From: Nostoc sp. CHAB 5844
GTDB lineage: Bacteria; Cyanobacteriota; Cyanobacteriia; Cyanobacteriales; Nostocaceae
Reading direction: 5' to 3'
Assembly: GCF_020829595.1 (NCBI RefSeq)
Contig: NZ_JAIVFW010000014.1
Span: forward strand, 62,001 to 126,000
DNA: 64,000 nucleotides
Positions 26,143 to 35,775 of this stretch are shown one piece after another. The first letter of the stretch is position 1. The number at the start of each line of letters is the position of its first letter. The translations under genes were made by a program, and so were the position numbers. The notes under the pieces were generated by a model. That model ran no database searches, was not told the origin of the DNA, and saw nothing but the letters and a program-made list of their open reading frames with translations.

Positions 26143-28041
26143 TTATGCTGTCAAACTATTGCCTGCGGTTGCTGTAACAATCTTACGTATTTGAGCCTCA
26201 GTTAGTCCTTTATTCGCACTGAGCATCAAAGCTACTACCCCAGCAACATGAGGCGTTGCCATAGATGTTCCGTTCCAAGAACCATACTTACTACCAGGAA
26301 GTGTGGAATAAACAGCAACACCAGGGGCTGTAACATAGCTAAGTAGTTCAGAGCCAGCTAGATTAGAGAAGTCAGCCATCTCTCCATATTTATCAACCGC
26401 TCCCACAGCCAACCCCCAGTCTTTGGCATAGCTGGCAGGATAGTATGGTGTTAAACCACTGTCATTTCCAGCCGCCATCACTACAATTGCGCCTTTACGA
26501 CTAGCATATTGAACGGCTGATTGTATATCAGTATTCTGCTGATCGTTACCAATACTGACGTTAATCACATTTGCGCCATTGTCAGCAGCATAACGAATGC
26601 CATTAGCGATCGCACTATCAGAGCCTGAACCATTATCACTTAAAACTTTCACTGGCATAATCTTGGCATTATAGGCAATCCCAGTCACACCAAAGCTATT
26701 TTTTACTCCTGCAATAGTACCTGCAACATGAGTACCATGACCGTTTTTGTCTAGAGTATTGTTGTTGTTGCTAACAAAGTTCCAACCGTAAACATCATCA
26801 ATATAACCATTACCGTCATCATCCTTACCGTTGCCCGCAATTTCCTGAGAATTTTTCCAGATATTAGTGCTTAAATCTCGATGGTTGCGGTCAACTCCGC
26901 TATCTACAACAGCTACAGTAATTCCTTCACCTGTATATCCTTTAGCCCAGACTTCTGGCGCTTTGATGAGATCTGCGCCCCAATTACGACCCCCCAAGTT
27001 AGGAACATCTGCAAAGGTAGTCTGACCTAAAGCTTGAGCCACTGCTGCGGCTGCATTAATCAAGCCGTAACCATTAGTCAAACTAAAACTATTCTTGACA
27101 ATGATAGATTTAGCAACAATATTATTATTTTCATTAGTTTCACTCACATTGCTGTAACCATCAGCTTTGTACAGCAGATAATAGCTACCTGCGGCAATGT
27201 TATTCACAATGCTGAGTGAGAATGTTTTTGCACTGTAAGCACCTGCTGCCAGACTACCAACTTCGTTAGAGCCTAAATATAAATCATCATCGCTTACCGT
27301 TTTATCCTGAGATAGATAAAACATTGTAGAGCTAGGAAAAGCTGTACCAACACCTTGATTCTTGACCTGATAACTAATTTTAAAGCTATCTCCGACAGAT
27401 ACTGAACTGGGAGCTACAGCATTTTGAACTATCAGATCTGCCTTCGTCAGAGTAATATTGATAGCCTTGGCAAAAGTATTATTGTTTTCATTGCTTTCAA
27501 TAAAGTCTCCATTGCCATCAGCTTGCAATAGTAAATAATAGCTACCTGCGGCGATGTTATTGGCGATTCTTAATGTGGCTGATTCTGAACTGTAAGCACC
27601 TGCGGCAATATTATCAACGTAGTCTGAGCCTAAGTACACATCATCATCACTTACAGTTTTATCTTTAGATAGATAAAAAAGAGTGTAGCTAGAAAAAGTA
27701 TTTTCCGAGCCTTGGTTTTTGACCTGATAGTTTAGGTTAATAGTACTACCAACGACTATAGAATTTGGAGCAACAGCATTTTGTACTATCAGGTCTGGTT
27801 GAGCCGCAGTAATAGCAAGAGCTTGAGTAGTAATTTGATGATTTAAGGTAGTGATATTAGAGCTATTATTACTAGATTTTAAAGTAGATATTGTTTCAGA
27901 TGTAGAACTACTATAATTTATCGATTTCAGTATATTGCTACCAGTAAAGCTCAGGCTTAATTGATTAGTATGTTTTTCAAAGATATTAGTTTTGACAGTC
28001 AAACTAGGAGTAATATTTACATTTTTTTGTTCAGAAAGCAT
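26143..28041 (-). CDS. Subtilisin-like S8 protease with two CARDB domains
   Basis: 632 residues. Residues about 75-310 hold two CARDB (adhesion-like) repeats, each starting LIVQNAVAP. The S8 catalytic domain follows with Asp380 (VVDSGVD), His435 (NGHGTHVAG) and Ser593 (NGTSMATPHVAG). A WGADLIKAPEVWAKG linker of the kind seen before cyanobacterial subtilisins precedes it. The order is reversed from most secreted proteases, where accessory domains are C-terminal, and the N-terminus has no clear signal peptide. Export may therefore use another route (for instance type I with N-terminal marks not visible here), or the protein is intracellular. Confidence 0.87.
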   Translation of the reverse strand: MLSEQKNVNITPSLTVKTNIFEKHTNQLSLSFTGSNILKSINYSSSTSETISTLKSSNNSSNITTLNHQITTQALAITAAQPDLIVQNAVAPNSIVVGSTINLNYQVKNQGSENTFSSYTLFYLSKDKTVSDDDVYLGSDYVDNIAAGAYSSESATLRIANNIAAGSYYLLLQADGNGDFIESNENNNTFAKAINITLTKADLIVQNAVAPSSVSVGDSFKISYQVKNQGVGTAFPSSTMFYLSQDKTVSDDDLYLGSNEVGSLAAGAYSAKTFSLSIVNNIAAGSYYLLYKADGYSNVSETNENNNIVAKSIIVKNSFSLTNGYGLINAAAAVAQALGQTTFADVPNLGGRNWGADLIKAPEVWAKGYTGEGITVAVVDSGVDRNHRDLSTNIWKNSQEIAGNGKDDDGNGYIDDVYGWNFVSNNNNTLDKNGHGTHVAGTIAGVKNSFGVTGIAYNAKIMPVKVLSDNGSGSDSAIANGIRYAADNGANVINVSIGNDQQNTDIQSAVQYASRKGAIVVMAAGNDSGLTPYYPASYAKDWGLAVGAVDKYGEMADFSNLAGSELLSYVTAPGVAVYSTLPGSKYGSWNGTSMATPHVAGVVALMLSANKGLTEAQIRKIVTATAGNSLTA

Positions 28042-28336
28042 ATTGAAATATATTCTTGTAAATATGACTTTAAATTCAGTAAATATTTAACTAAATTGGA
28101 CTTGTTTCAGCACACCACAGGTTTTAGTAGCAACCAGCAACGCAAATTTATTAGTTAAATATGTATTTTTCTGCCTACAATAGCCAAAGCTTGATTAAGT
28201 TAATATTTTCTAGACAATACCACAAAAATTGGTATTTAAACTACAAAGTTGGTATAGCGATCCTATGGAAGACGATGTATCGCTTCACATCTTCAACCCA
28301 ACAAATTGAGTAATAATTTGATTTTAGGCTTTATTT

Positions 28337-28960
28337 ATGGCAAATATTCTACACATTGATTCTAGTCCCCGTGGTGAACGTTCTATTTCACGATCGCTCA
28401 CTTATGAGTTCATCACATCTTGGAAAGATACTCATCCAGGCGATACAGTTACCTACCGAGACTTAGGTCATCATCCTGTTCCCCATGTAGACGAATTATG
28501 GATAGCTGCTGCTTTTACGCCGCCAGATGCACACACACCAGAACTAGCTGAAGCGATTAAGCTTTCTGATAGTTTAATTGATGAGTTTCTGGCTGCTGAT
28601 CGCTATGTATTTGGTATACCGATGTATAACTTGAATGTACCTTCTACCTTTAAAGCTTACATTGACCAAATTGTGCGTGTTGGTCGTACTTTCGCTCTTG
28701 ACGGGAACGGCTACAAAGGTTTAGTTAATAGCAGCAAAAAAGTATTAATTATCACATCCCGTGGTGGTTCTTTTGCTCCAGGAACACCCTTTGCTGCTTA
28801 TGACTATCAAGAACCATTTCTCCGGGCTATTTTAGGTTTTATCGGTTTGATCGATGTGACATTTATCCATGCTGACAGCCTCAATTCAGGTGATGATGCT
28901 CGTCAGCAATCATTAGCATATGCGAAAGAAGCGATCGCTCAAGTTGTAACTAATTGGTAA
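28337..28960 (+). CDS. azoR: FMN-dependent NADH-azoreductase
   Basis: 207 residues with a flavodoxin-like fold. The N-terminal FMN phosphate loop is DSSPRGERSISRSLT. PMYNLNVPSTFKAYIDQIVRVGRTF and TSRGGSFAPGTP are the conserved isoalloxazine-contact segments of the AzoR family. It reduces quinones and azo compounds with NADH in the cytosol. A clean terminator follows. Confidence 0.9.
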   Translation: MANILHIDSSPRGERSISRSLTYEFITSWKDTHPGDTVTYRDLGHHPVPHVDELWIAAAFTPPDAHTPELAEAIKLSDSLIDEFLAADRYVFGIPMYNLNVPSTFKAYIDQIVRVGRTFALDGNGYKGLVNSSKKVLIITSRGGSFAPGTPFAAYDYQEPFLRAILGFIGLIDVTFIHADSLNSGDDARQQSLAYAKEAIAQVVTNW

Positions 28961-28986
28961 ACTCTCATATAGATAGATTTTCGCTC

Positions 28987-29008
28987 AAGGCACACATCTG
29001 TGTGCCTT
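28987..29008 (+). terminator. Terminator of azoR
   Basis: AAGGCACACA, two bases, TGTGTGCCTT, then TATTAGTTTTTA: a 10-bp perfect stem with a T-rich tail, 27 bases after the azoR stop. Confidence 0.8.
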
Positions 29009-29071
29009 TATTAGTTTTTAACACTCTTGGCGATCGCTTTTCATTTGTCAAGCCGTGTTGCAGTAAAGAAT

Positions 29072-29338
29072 TTATCCAATTGTTAAATCTGGTTCTTGAC
29101 AAAAGTTAAATAAAGCTGACTCAGTTTCTGATTCATCTTCAAATACAGCAGATATGTACCATTCACAGGGCGAATCATTTGTATATTCAGCCCAGGCGAT
29201 TGTGGCTGTTTCACCTGATGGAATCCCTGAATCGTTCAAGGTGAATGGAAGCCATTCTTCATCATCAAGAGATACCCACAACTCTGTAATTGCTAGGTCG
29301 GTTTGATTGGTAACGGTAAATGTGAATTGGTCTGACAT
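29072..29338 (-). CDS. Hypothetical small acidic protein (88 aa)
   Basis: 88 residues, strongly acidic, beta-rich (FTFTVTNQTDLAITELWVSL) with two cysteines (SPCEWYIS and NFCQEP). No signal peptide. I do not recognise a family; the strand pattern is that of a small immunoglobulin-like domain. Convergent with azoR. Confidence 0.55.
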   Translation of the reverse strand: MSDQFTFTVTNQTDLAITELWVSLDDEEWLPFTLNDSGIPSGETATIAWAEYTNDSPCEWYISAVFEDESETESALFNFCQEPDLTIG

Positions 29339-29817
29339 AGATAGCCTTTTAGCGATAACTACATTGTCAATTTTCAGTCACCGATTATACTCGCTCTTTT
29401 TCAAGCTGTTGCAAGCTTAACTGCCAAAATCAATGTTCAGAGCAACTTTGAAGTTTTTTTTGCCTAATTTCAATTGAAAAAGGAGTATTAAAAATTTTAC
29501 CTAAATTTGCTACAGACCTTAGAGTAGGACGCAAACCTGAACTGAAATATATTGCGACATATAAACTACACCTATCCCAAAGTGGACATTGATGAGAATT
29601 TTAAGCTAAAGTTGTAATGAGTTTGTTTTAGAGAGAAATATGATGAATCAACCCTCAACAAGCTATAAATACCGTTGTTTTAGACTGTGAGTTGTGCAGC
29701 GATCGCGCTTTTTCAACACAGTTAGAGGGAAAAAGCAGCATATAATATTTTTTTATATCAAAAAGCACCAATAAACATGGAAATAAAAAATTTCCTGAAT
29801 AGTTAACGAAATCTAAT
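29339..29817. other. Long regulatory intergenic region before the Fur-family gene
   Basis: 479 AT-rich bases with no credible frame. It has an inverted repeat GCTTTTTC (29707-29714) and GAAAAAGC (29729-29736) and, right after it, TATAATATTTTTTTATATCA, which contains a TATAAT-like box. This is the likely promoter zone of the Fur-family gene, and autoregulation there would be typical. Confidence 0.4.
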
Positions 29818-30267
29818 ATGCAAAAACCAACCATAGCTAAAAAACCAATTCGTTCCTTAGAAGATGCGCTAGATCGGTGTCAAATGCTGGGTATGCGCGT
29901 CAGCCGCCAGCGCCGCTTTATCTTGGAACTGCTGTGGCAAGCCAATGAGCATCTATCTGCCAGAGAAATTTACGATCGCCTCAACCAAGAAGGCAAAGAC
30001 ATTGGTCATACTTCTGTATATCAAAACCTCGAAGCTTTATCCAGTCAAGGCATTATTGAATGTATCGAACACTGCGACGGACGTTTATACGGCAACATCA
30101 GTGATGCTCACAGCCATGTCAACTGTCTCGATACCAATCAAATTCTTGATGTACATATAGAATTACCAGAAGAATTGTTGCGTCAAGTTGAACAACAAAC
30201 AGGCGTACAAATTACTGAATACAGCATTAACTTCTATGGTTATCGCAATCCATCAGAGGACGTGTAA
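29818..30267 (+). CDS. Fur-family regulator, PerR/FurC-like
   Basis: 149 residues. The N-terminal winged helix has RVSRQRRFILELLWQANEHLSAREIYDRL and HTSVYQNLEALSSQGII. The metal-site region DGRLYGNISDAHSHVNCLDTNQI keeps the HxH of the regulatory site. The structural-zinc CxxC motifs of classic Fur are missing; only single cysteines are seen. This matches the PerR-like FurC type of cyanobacteria, which responds to peroxide, better than FurA. Function by homology only. Confidence 0.8.
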   Translation: MQKPTIAKKPIRSLEDALDRCQMLGMRVSRQRRFILELLWQANEHLSAREIYDRLNQEGKDIGHTSVYQNLEALSSQGIIECIEHCDGRLYGNISDAHSHVNCLDTNQILDVHIELPEELLRQVEQQTGVQITEYSINFYGYRNPSEDV

Positions 30268-30414
30268 GAAAGCAGGGGTGTAAGAGTGTAAGGGTGCGGG
30301 GGTGTAGAGAAGAATAACTTTTGACTACGGACTATTGACAAATGACCACTTGCCCTGAGCTTGTTATGAACTTTGGTTACTGAGCGCAGTCGAAGTAAGC
30401 CGAAGGGTTGACTA

Positions 30415-33400
30415 TTAATCATAATCATCCGGATTAACGCTGAATACCGTTTCATCTTCGACATCATCATCGTATAAATCCATTGAGGAAATTGGCTCTC
30501 CTTCCAAACTTTCAATTCCTTGGATATTGGGATTATTGTTAAACCAAGCTTCCGTTTTGTCGCCGCTATCAGTGATGTTCATCAAAGATGGCTGTGATAG
30601 CAATTTTTTCAGGGTGTAAAACTGCTCCAGAGAGAATACAGCACCATTAACTGTGGCAATTTCTCTGTCAGCATCAGCCAGAATAGCATCAAATAAACAG
30701 GCATTGGTGAGATTGACAGTCTCAAGATTGACTTTGCTGAGATTAGCAGCAGTCAAATTTGCACCAGTTAAATTTGCATAACTTAAGTTTGCACCAGTCA
30801 AATTTGCATAACTTAGGTTTGCACCAGTTAAATTTGCATGACTCAAGTTTGCATTAGCTAAATTTGCTTCTATCAAGATTGCACCCGATAAATTTGTCTG
30901 CTGAAGATTTGCTTTAGCTAACATTACTTGCAACAAAGATGCACCTGAGAGATTGATTCCAGCTAGGGATTGAGGAAGAATTCGCTTGAATAACACATAA
31001 TTAGACAAAATTGCGACTTTACCAATCAGCATCGTCAAAGCTTCTGGGTAAAATTCAGTCAGATTCTGATGATTACCACAAGGGGAAAAAGCAACTTTTG
31101 TAACTCGATAGCCAGCACAAAACAATAAAAATATATTAATGCCAACGTTGGCATTAATTTGCTCAACATTTATAGGATTATTCAGTGTTTGGAAATAATT
31201 CCAAGCTTGATGCACTATCCCTTCATTCAACCAACGACTTTGACAGTAACCATGCCAAAATAATTCTAGACGTTGCAGTAATAAATCAAAAGAAAAATTG
31301 CTTTTGGGCTGGTGTAGTAAAGTTTCAATAACTAGTTCTTCAATTTCCTGAGTCAGGACACCATAGCCAAGTAAATTATATAGATGTTGGGCAACACTAG
31401 TTGGTGAATCTAGACAAAAAATTAGCGTTCCGTAGGCATCTTTTTGCTGCTGAGTGAGGATTTGTAGTTGATTAGCAATAGCTTCAGCGCAGAGATATTC
31501 GCCTAATTTGGGGTGGGAAAATTCTATTAAAAGTTCTGAGTGGGGAGTACAGACGCGATTAATCGCGTCTGTACAAGTTTTGAAGTAGAAGGCGGGTGGA
31601 ATGTTGGTTGAGGAATTTTCAGGCAAGTTAATTTGATAGTGATCGCTGTGTAAAATTTGGAGAGCGATCGCCTGCATTTGGTCTAATAAATCTTGAGGAT
31701 GGCGATTTGAGAGTAAATTTGCGATCGCTTCTTGTGTACGATGAATGTGAGCCGAACCCGAACGTAGTAGCATTGTCTTAATTCCGCCAGTGACAGGATA
31801 GCCCAATAACCAACGACTCAGGCGATGATAAATTTCCCAAACTACAGTTGCGATGCTCTTTTGTTGAGCTAATTGCCATATCTCATCATCTATAAGTGCA
31901 TCACGGTGTAGAACTCCCAGTAAATACAGCATCAGGGGTTGGCGAACCAAAGCAGCAAGTTCTGGAAACTTAGAGTTACTGATAAATAACCCAGATTGCT
32001 TTAAGAATGTAAAGAAATTTTGAGCGATTGGTAACGATTGTAAAATTGCCCACTGTTGAAACCATTGTTTTAGCTGCTCTTGTTCCAGTGGCTGAATAAC
32101 TATCTGTTGCAATTGTAATAATATATCTGAGTCAATTTCTTCTAAAGTATTTTTGCGACTGGTCAACACAATTTTATGTCTACCCTCAGCTTGAAATGCA
32201 ATCAGCTGCTGGATAAAAATTGTCTTTGCTTTTGTACCTAAACTAGAAGCAGGTAATTCGTCCAAACCATCTAGTAGTAACAAACATCGGGGATTTTCTT
32301 GCTCCAGCCAATCACTTAAATTAGCCTGAGCATTCAAAAGAAAACCAGAATTAAGAGTTTCTGCTAAAGTTTTGCCATATTTAATATCACGCAGTCGAAT
32401 GATAACTGACACCCAATTAGGATAAAGTTCTCGTGCTACTTGTGCTGCCCAAATTTGGCAGAAACTGGTTTTACCATAACCTGGTTCTGATGTAATAACA
32501 GCAATTGTTTCGCTATCTGCTAATTGTGCTTGCGCCCATTTTTTCAAATCAACTGACGGGGAATTACTTGTGTCTGCTACCAAACCTTTGAGAGGAACAT
32601 AAATATCCTTAAGTGCAAAAGATTCCATGAATAAAGGTTTACTGAGGTTTTGGAGCAAACTTGCACGGTAATTTTCTCGGTATAAGTCTATTTTGTCGCC
32701 TACGGTCGAATTGACAGATGTTCCTGCTTCTGAAGGATAAATATTAGTAGTAGAACCTAATTGGAAAAATTTTTGTAATTGTGCTAGTTGTGGTGCATTC
32801 TCAGCAACAACTTCGAGTAAATATCCACTCAGGGAATGAGTTAAACGCTGCGTCAATAATTTAGCTTCTAAATCTTCAGCACCATTGGCGATAAACCAAG
32901 CTACAGTAGCATTATTCATTTGTTGTACTAATAATGAATCTGTCACTATAGACAGTGCTTGTTCAGCTTGAGTATCAGTTAATTTACCTGGGGTAAGAGT
33001 TTTCAACAGCCCTTGGAGTTGCACATCTTGCAGATTGAGTTTGCTAACTATCCCTTTTAATATTTCAGTTTGAGTGGAAATCATGGCTCGATTCAGCCAA
33101 GGTTTTTGCAGGCTGATTTCTTGCTCAATTACCTGTTGTAAAGCTTGAAGATAAGCAATTTGAAACGCCAGCCATGTACCTTCGTTACGTTTTAAGGCTT
33201 TTTTTTCACTGAGACTACGTAATAAGCTTTCAGTTAATCTGGCAATTACATTGAGATCTTCCCAAACAGAACCCAAGGGCAGTTCTAAAACTTCTGCTAA
33301 AGTACAAATATCGAGTGGAGCAAGGCTTTTGACTTCCATATCCTGGACAATACGGTAGGCAACCCCCGCCAATTGACCAAGTGAAAATTCTTTAATTTGA

Positions 33401-33450
33401 TTGATTTCAATCTGGCGTTCTGCCAACCATTGCCGGATACTGAGGTTCAT
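30415..33450 (-). CDS. NACHT NTPase with C-terminal pentapeptide repeats
   Basis: 1011 residues. About 1-280 is a helical N-terminal region without a known effector. The NACHT domain is about 315-520: Walker A is EPGYGKTSF with Lys327, and Walker B is LLLLDGLDELP. A helical part follows to about 830. About 830-917 are pentapeptide repeats (ANLTGANLSYANL) forming a right-handed beta helix. NACHT proteins are STAND switch ATPases; some bacterial ones are antiphage sensors, but nothing here shows that. Residues about 626-635 are encoded by a perfect 28-bp palindrome found elsewhere as an intergenic repeat. The first gene upstream is divergent. Confidence 0.82.
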   Translation of the reverse strand: MNLSIRQWLAERQIEINQIKEFSLGQLAGVAYRIVQDMEVKSLAPLDICTLAEVLELPLGSVWEDLNVIARLTESLLRSLSEKKALKRNEGTWLAFQIAYLQALQQVIEQEISLQKPWLNRAMISTQTEILKGIVSKLNLQDVQLQGLLKTLTPGKLTDTQAEQALSIVTDSLLVQQMNNATVAWFIANGAEDLEAKLLTQRLTHSLSGYLLEVVAENAPQLAQLQKFFQLGSTTNIYPSEAGTSVNSTVGDKIDLYRENYRASLLQNLSKPLFMESFALKDIYVPLKGLVADTSNSPSVDLKKWAQAQLADSETIAVITSEPGYGKTSFCQIWAAQVARELYPNWVSVIIRLRDIKYGKTLAETLNSGFLLNAQANLSDWLEQENPRCLLLLDGLDELPASSLGTKAKTIFIQQLIAFQAEGRHKIVLTSRKNTLEEIDSDILLQLQQIVIQPLEQEQLKQWFQQWAILQSLPIAQNFFTFLKQSGLFISNSKFPELAALVRQPLMLYLLGVLHRDALIDDEIWQLAQQKSIATVVWEIYHRLSRWLLGYPVTGGIKTMLLRSGSAHIHRTQEAIANLLSNRHPQDLLDQMQAIALQILHSDHYQINLPENSSTNIPPAFYFKTCTDAINRVCTPHSELLIEFSHPKLGEYLCAEAIANQLQILTQQQKDAYGTLIFCLDSPTSVAQHLYNLLGYGVLTQEIEELVIETLLHQPKSNFSFDLLLQRLELFWHGYCQSRWLNEGIVHQAWNYFQTLNNPINVEQINANVGINIFLLFCAGYRVTKVAFSPCGNHQNLTEFYPEALTMLIGKVAILSNYVLFKRILPQSLAGINLSGASLLQVMLAKANLQQTNLSGAILIEANLANANLSHANLTGANLSYANLTGANLSYANLTGANLTAANLSKVNLETVNLTNACLFDAILADADREIATVNGAVFSLEQFYTLKKLLSQPSLMNITDSGDKTEAWFNNNPNIQGIESLEGEPISSMDLYDDDVEDETVFSVNPDDYD
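31547..31574. repeat. Perfect 28-bp palindromic repeat inside the NACHT gene
   Basis: GTACAGACGCGATT followed by its exact reverse complement. The same unit with one change lies in intergenic DNA at 37295-37318. In the gene it is in frame and encodes CTDAINRVCT; the neighbouring TPHSEL comes from the common GAGTGGGGAGT repeat. Confidence 0.8.
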
Positions 33451-33553
33451 TTAATTACACAATTAAGACTCCGCCTATGTAATTATGATTCATTTATTGG
33501 TTGACGAAAACAGGTAACAATGGGTAGGAATACGCTTAGTATCTAAGCCAATT

Positions 33554-35302
33554 ATGAGCGATCGCCCTCTAAAATTATTACTAATTGACCAAGACCCTAT
33601 TTTCCGCTTGGGACTGCGAGTAGCTTTGGAGGAAATGCCTAATTTGCAAGTCGTAGCAGAAGTAGAAACAGATACTGCCGCTTTGCAAATACTAGCAGAG
33701 GCCAATCAAGACCCCAACCTAATAAATCTAGTGGTTTTGGAATTGGGAGGTCGTTCTATTGACAGTCAGTTGCAAGGTTTACAACTCTGTCGCCTGCTAA
33801 AAACTTCATACCCCAACTTGCCAATTTTACTTGTGAGTTCTGTCCAAAACCCAGAAATACTTGCCGCTGCTAGGGTGGCTGGTGTAAATGGCTATATCCC
33901 TAAAGGTACTCCCGTTTCGCAACTAATTGCTGTAATAGCAGAAGTAGCAACAGGTGGTTTCCATTGGATAGTAAATACCAATCCTCCTCAAGTTCCCATC
34001 TCTCCGCCTCCCCAGATGCCATTATTTCGGCTATGGCATAATCTGCGTTTATCTGGAATTAATTACATTAACGATTCTCTAACAAAAGTTACAGTTCAAC
34101 TACAAACTCCAGGCTTACCAATACTAGACAAGGCTGTTTTGGCTGGACAACGACGAGAACTATTAGCGGCGCGGTGGTTACTCAATAATTTGTTAAGTTC
34201 ACCCCAACAAAGACAACAACAGCAATTTACTTCTGTTGAACAATTGCCAGTTATTTCCGCACCTAGTAACGCTATTGTGCCAATAGATGCTGAACAACAG
34301 CTAACTTTGTTACCTGAAATTAACCCAAGCGTCTTACAATTGGACTTATTTTCATCTTGTATAAATAAATTACAGTTTCCTTTAGAAAATGTTACGGATG
34401 TTCCTCTAGAAATTGATATTTTACGTGAAGTTAAAAAACGTGATTTACTTTATTTAATATTACAAAAATTAGCGAAACAACTAGATGATTTACGAGCTTC
34501 TGAAATGACAATTGAGCAGTTAGAAGGATTTAAAAACACGATATTATTTGATTTATGGCAATCCACAGTTACAGACTTTTTTGGTAAATTTTCACAAGTA
34601 CAGATTGGCAGACAAAATATCGAAATTGTCAATGTATTGTTGCAAAATCCTAGAGTTATTCAAACTGAGATATTAAATAAAATTCCTTTTGTGTTGGAAT
34701 TACTTTCTTATTTGCTATTTCAAACAGATTTGGATATTGATAATAATGCTTATTTAGCTAATAGTTATGATGCTAAATCTCAGGCATTAATGATTTTAGA
34801 AAATTTGATGATTCAGGTTGGTAATGGAGTATTACAACCATTGTTGAATTATTTAGCAGACGTAGAAAAAATTAAAAAAAATTTCTATACACGTAAGTTA
34901 ATTTCCACACGAGAAATTGAACGTTTTAGAAATAATTTGTCATGGAAATACCGGTTAAATAATTATGTTAATGAAGCCAAAGCAATTTTTGAAAGCCGCT
35001 ATGAATTATTTGTTTTAGCACCGCGCGGGATTGCGAAAATTTCGATTTACGCTCCACGCAACGAAGAATTAGCCAAGCTTTCAGGAGTGCCTTTATTTGT
35101 CACGTTGGTACTAGAATTTTGGGATGCGATCGCTCCCCGCCTACAATCGCTATTATCTTTTTTAGGCAGTGGTATTGTCTTCGTTTTAACCCAAGTCATT
35201 GGTCGCGGTTTAGGTTTAATTGGTCGTGGTATTCTGCAAGGTATCGGTAGTGTATCGTTCCAAGATAAAAATTTTAAACGCAACAGTGAAAGACCGAAGT
35301 GA
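33554..35302 (+). CDS. Pseudo-receiver plus DUF3685 protein
   Basis: 582 residues. Residues 5-130 are a response-regulator receiver: acidic pair at Asp12 and Asp14, and Lys in GYIPKGTP. The phospho-acceptor position is Glu63 (VVLELGG), where Asp is expected, so it cannot be phosphorylated in the usual way and may mimic the phosphorylated state. Residues about 170-560 match the cyanobacterial DUF3685 region, with a hydrophobic C-terminal stretch (SGIVFVLTQVIGRGLGLIGRGIL) that probably touches a membrane. Role unknown. The gene begins with a HIP1 site (ATGAGCGATCGC). Confidence 0.75.
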   Translation: MSDRPLKLLLIDQDPIFRLGLRVALEEMPNLQVVAEVETDTAALQILAEANQDPNLINLVVLELGGRSIDSQLQGLQLCRLLKTSYPNLPILLVSSVQNPEILAAARVAGVNGYIPKGTPVSQLIAVIAEVATGGFHWIVNTNPPQVPISPPPQMPLFRLWHNLRLSGINYINDSLTKVTVQLQTPGLPILDKAVLAGQRRELLAARWLLNNLLSSPQQRQQQQFTSVEQLPVISAPSNAIVPIDAEQQLTLLPEINPSVLQLDLFSSCINKLQFPLENVTDVPLEIDILREVKKRDLLYLILQKLAKQLDDLRASEMTIEQLEGFKNTILFDLWQSTVTDFFGKFSQVQIGRQNIEIVNVLLQNPRVIQTEILNKIPFVLELLSYLLFQTDLDIDNNAYLANSYDAKSQALMILENLMIQVGNGVLQPLLNYLADVEKIKKNFYTRKLISTREIERFRNNLSWKYRLNNYVNEAKAIFESRYELFVLAPRGIAKISIYAPRNEELAKLSGVPLFVTLVLEFWDAIAPRLQSLLSFLGSGIVFVLTQVIGRGLGLIGRGILQGIGSVSFQDKNFKRNSERPK

Positions 35303-35433
35303 ATAAATGAGTAGGTCGGTATAAATCAAGTTAACTAGTTAAGGTTGTCATTTGTCATTAGTCATTGGTTGTCAACTGAAAAGTTCACAAAAATAAACAA
35401 CCCCAGCATCTGCGTTTTCTGGTGGCAGAAAGC

Positions 35434-35473
35434 GAAAAGTTTGTGGGGAAGGTTTCCTTCCACAAAACTTTTC
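35434..35473. repeat. 40-bp hairpin inserted in the Rpn pseudogene
   Basis: GAAAAGTTTGTGGGGAAGG, TTT, CCTTCCACAAAACTTTTC. It interrupts the codons for IDGVxLPPPE and shifts the frame. It looks like a small palindromic repeat that inserted on its own. Confidence 0.6.
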
Positions 35474-35612
35474 AAGACAACGCCATCGATTTCAAATTTT
35501 AGTTCTTTGACTGCAACCGAATCAAATTTATATTCAACTGCATTAACTGGAGGATTTTTCAATAGTTCAAATAGTAAAGTTGGCGATTGTTGAAATAGTT
35601 TGTAAAATATCG

Positions 35613-35775
35613 AGTCTCGGCCTGACTTTTCACGTCATGTGGAAAAGCCGACGAAAAACCTAACCCCCTAGCCCCCTTCCCGACGCGGAAGGGGGAAGAT
35701 TCAAAGTCTCTCTCCTACAAGGAGAGAGATTTAGAGAGAGGTTTTCCAGATCCCGTGAAAAGTCAGAGTCTCGGC
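35613..35775 (-). mobile_element. MITE family A, copy 2 (145 bp) with 9-bp target duplication
   Basis: The element proper is 35622-35766, bounded by CTGACTTTTCACG and CGTGAAAAGTCAG. It is the reverse complement of copy 1 with a single-base difference in the hairpin loop. Flanking direct repeats AGTCTCGGC at 35613-35621 and 35767-35775 are perfect. It sits between codons 3 and 5 of the Rpn-family pseudogene. Confidence 0.9.
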
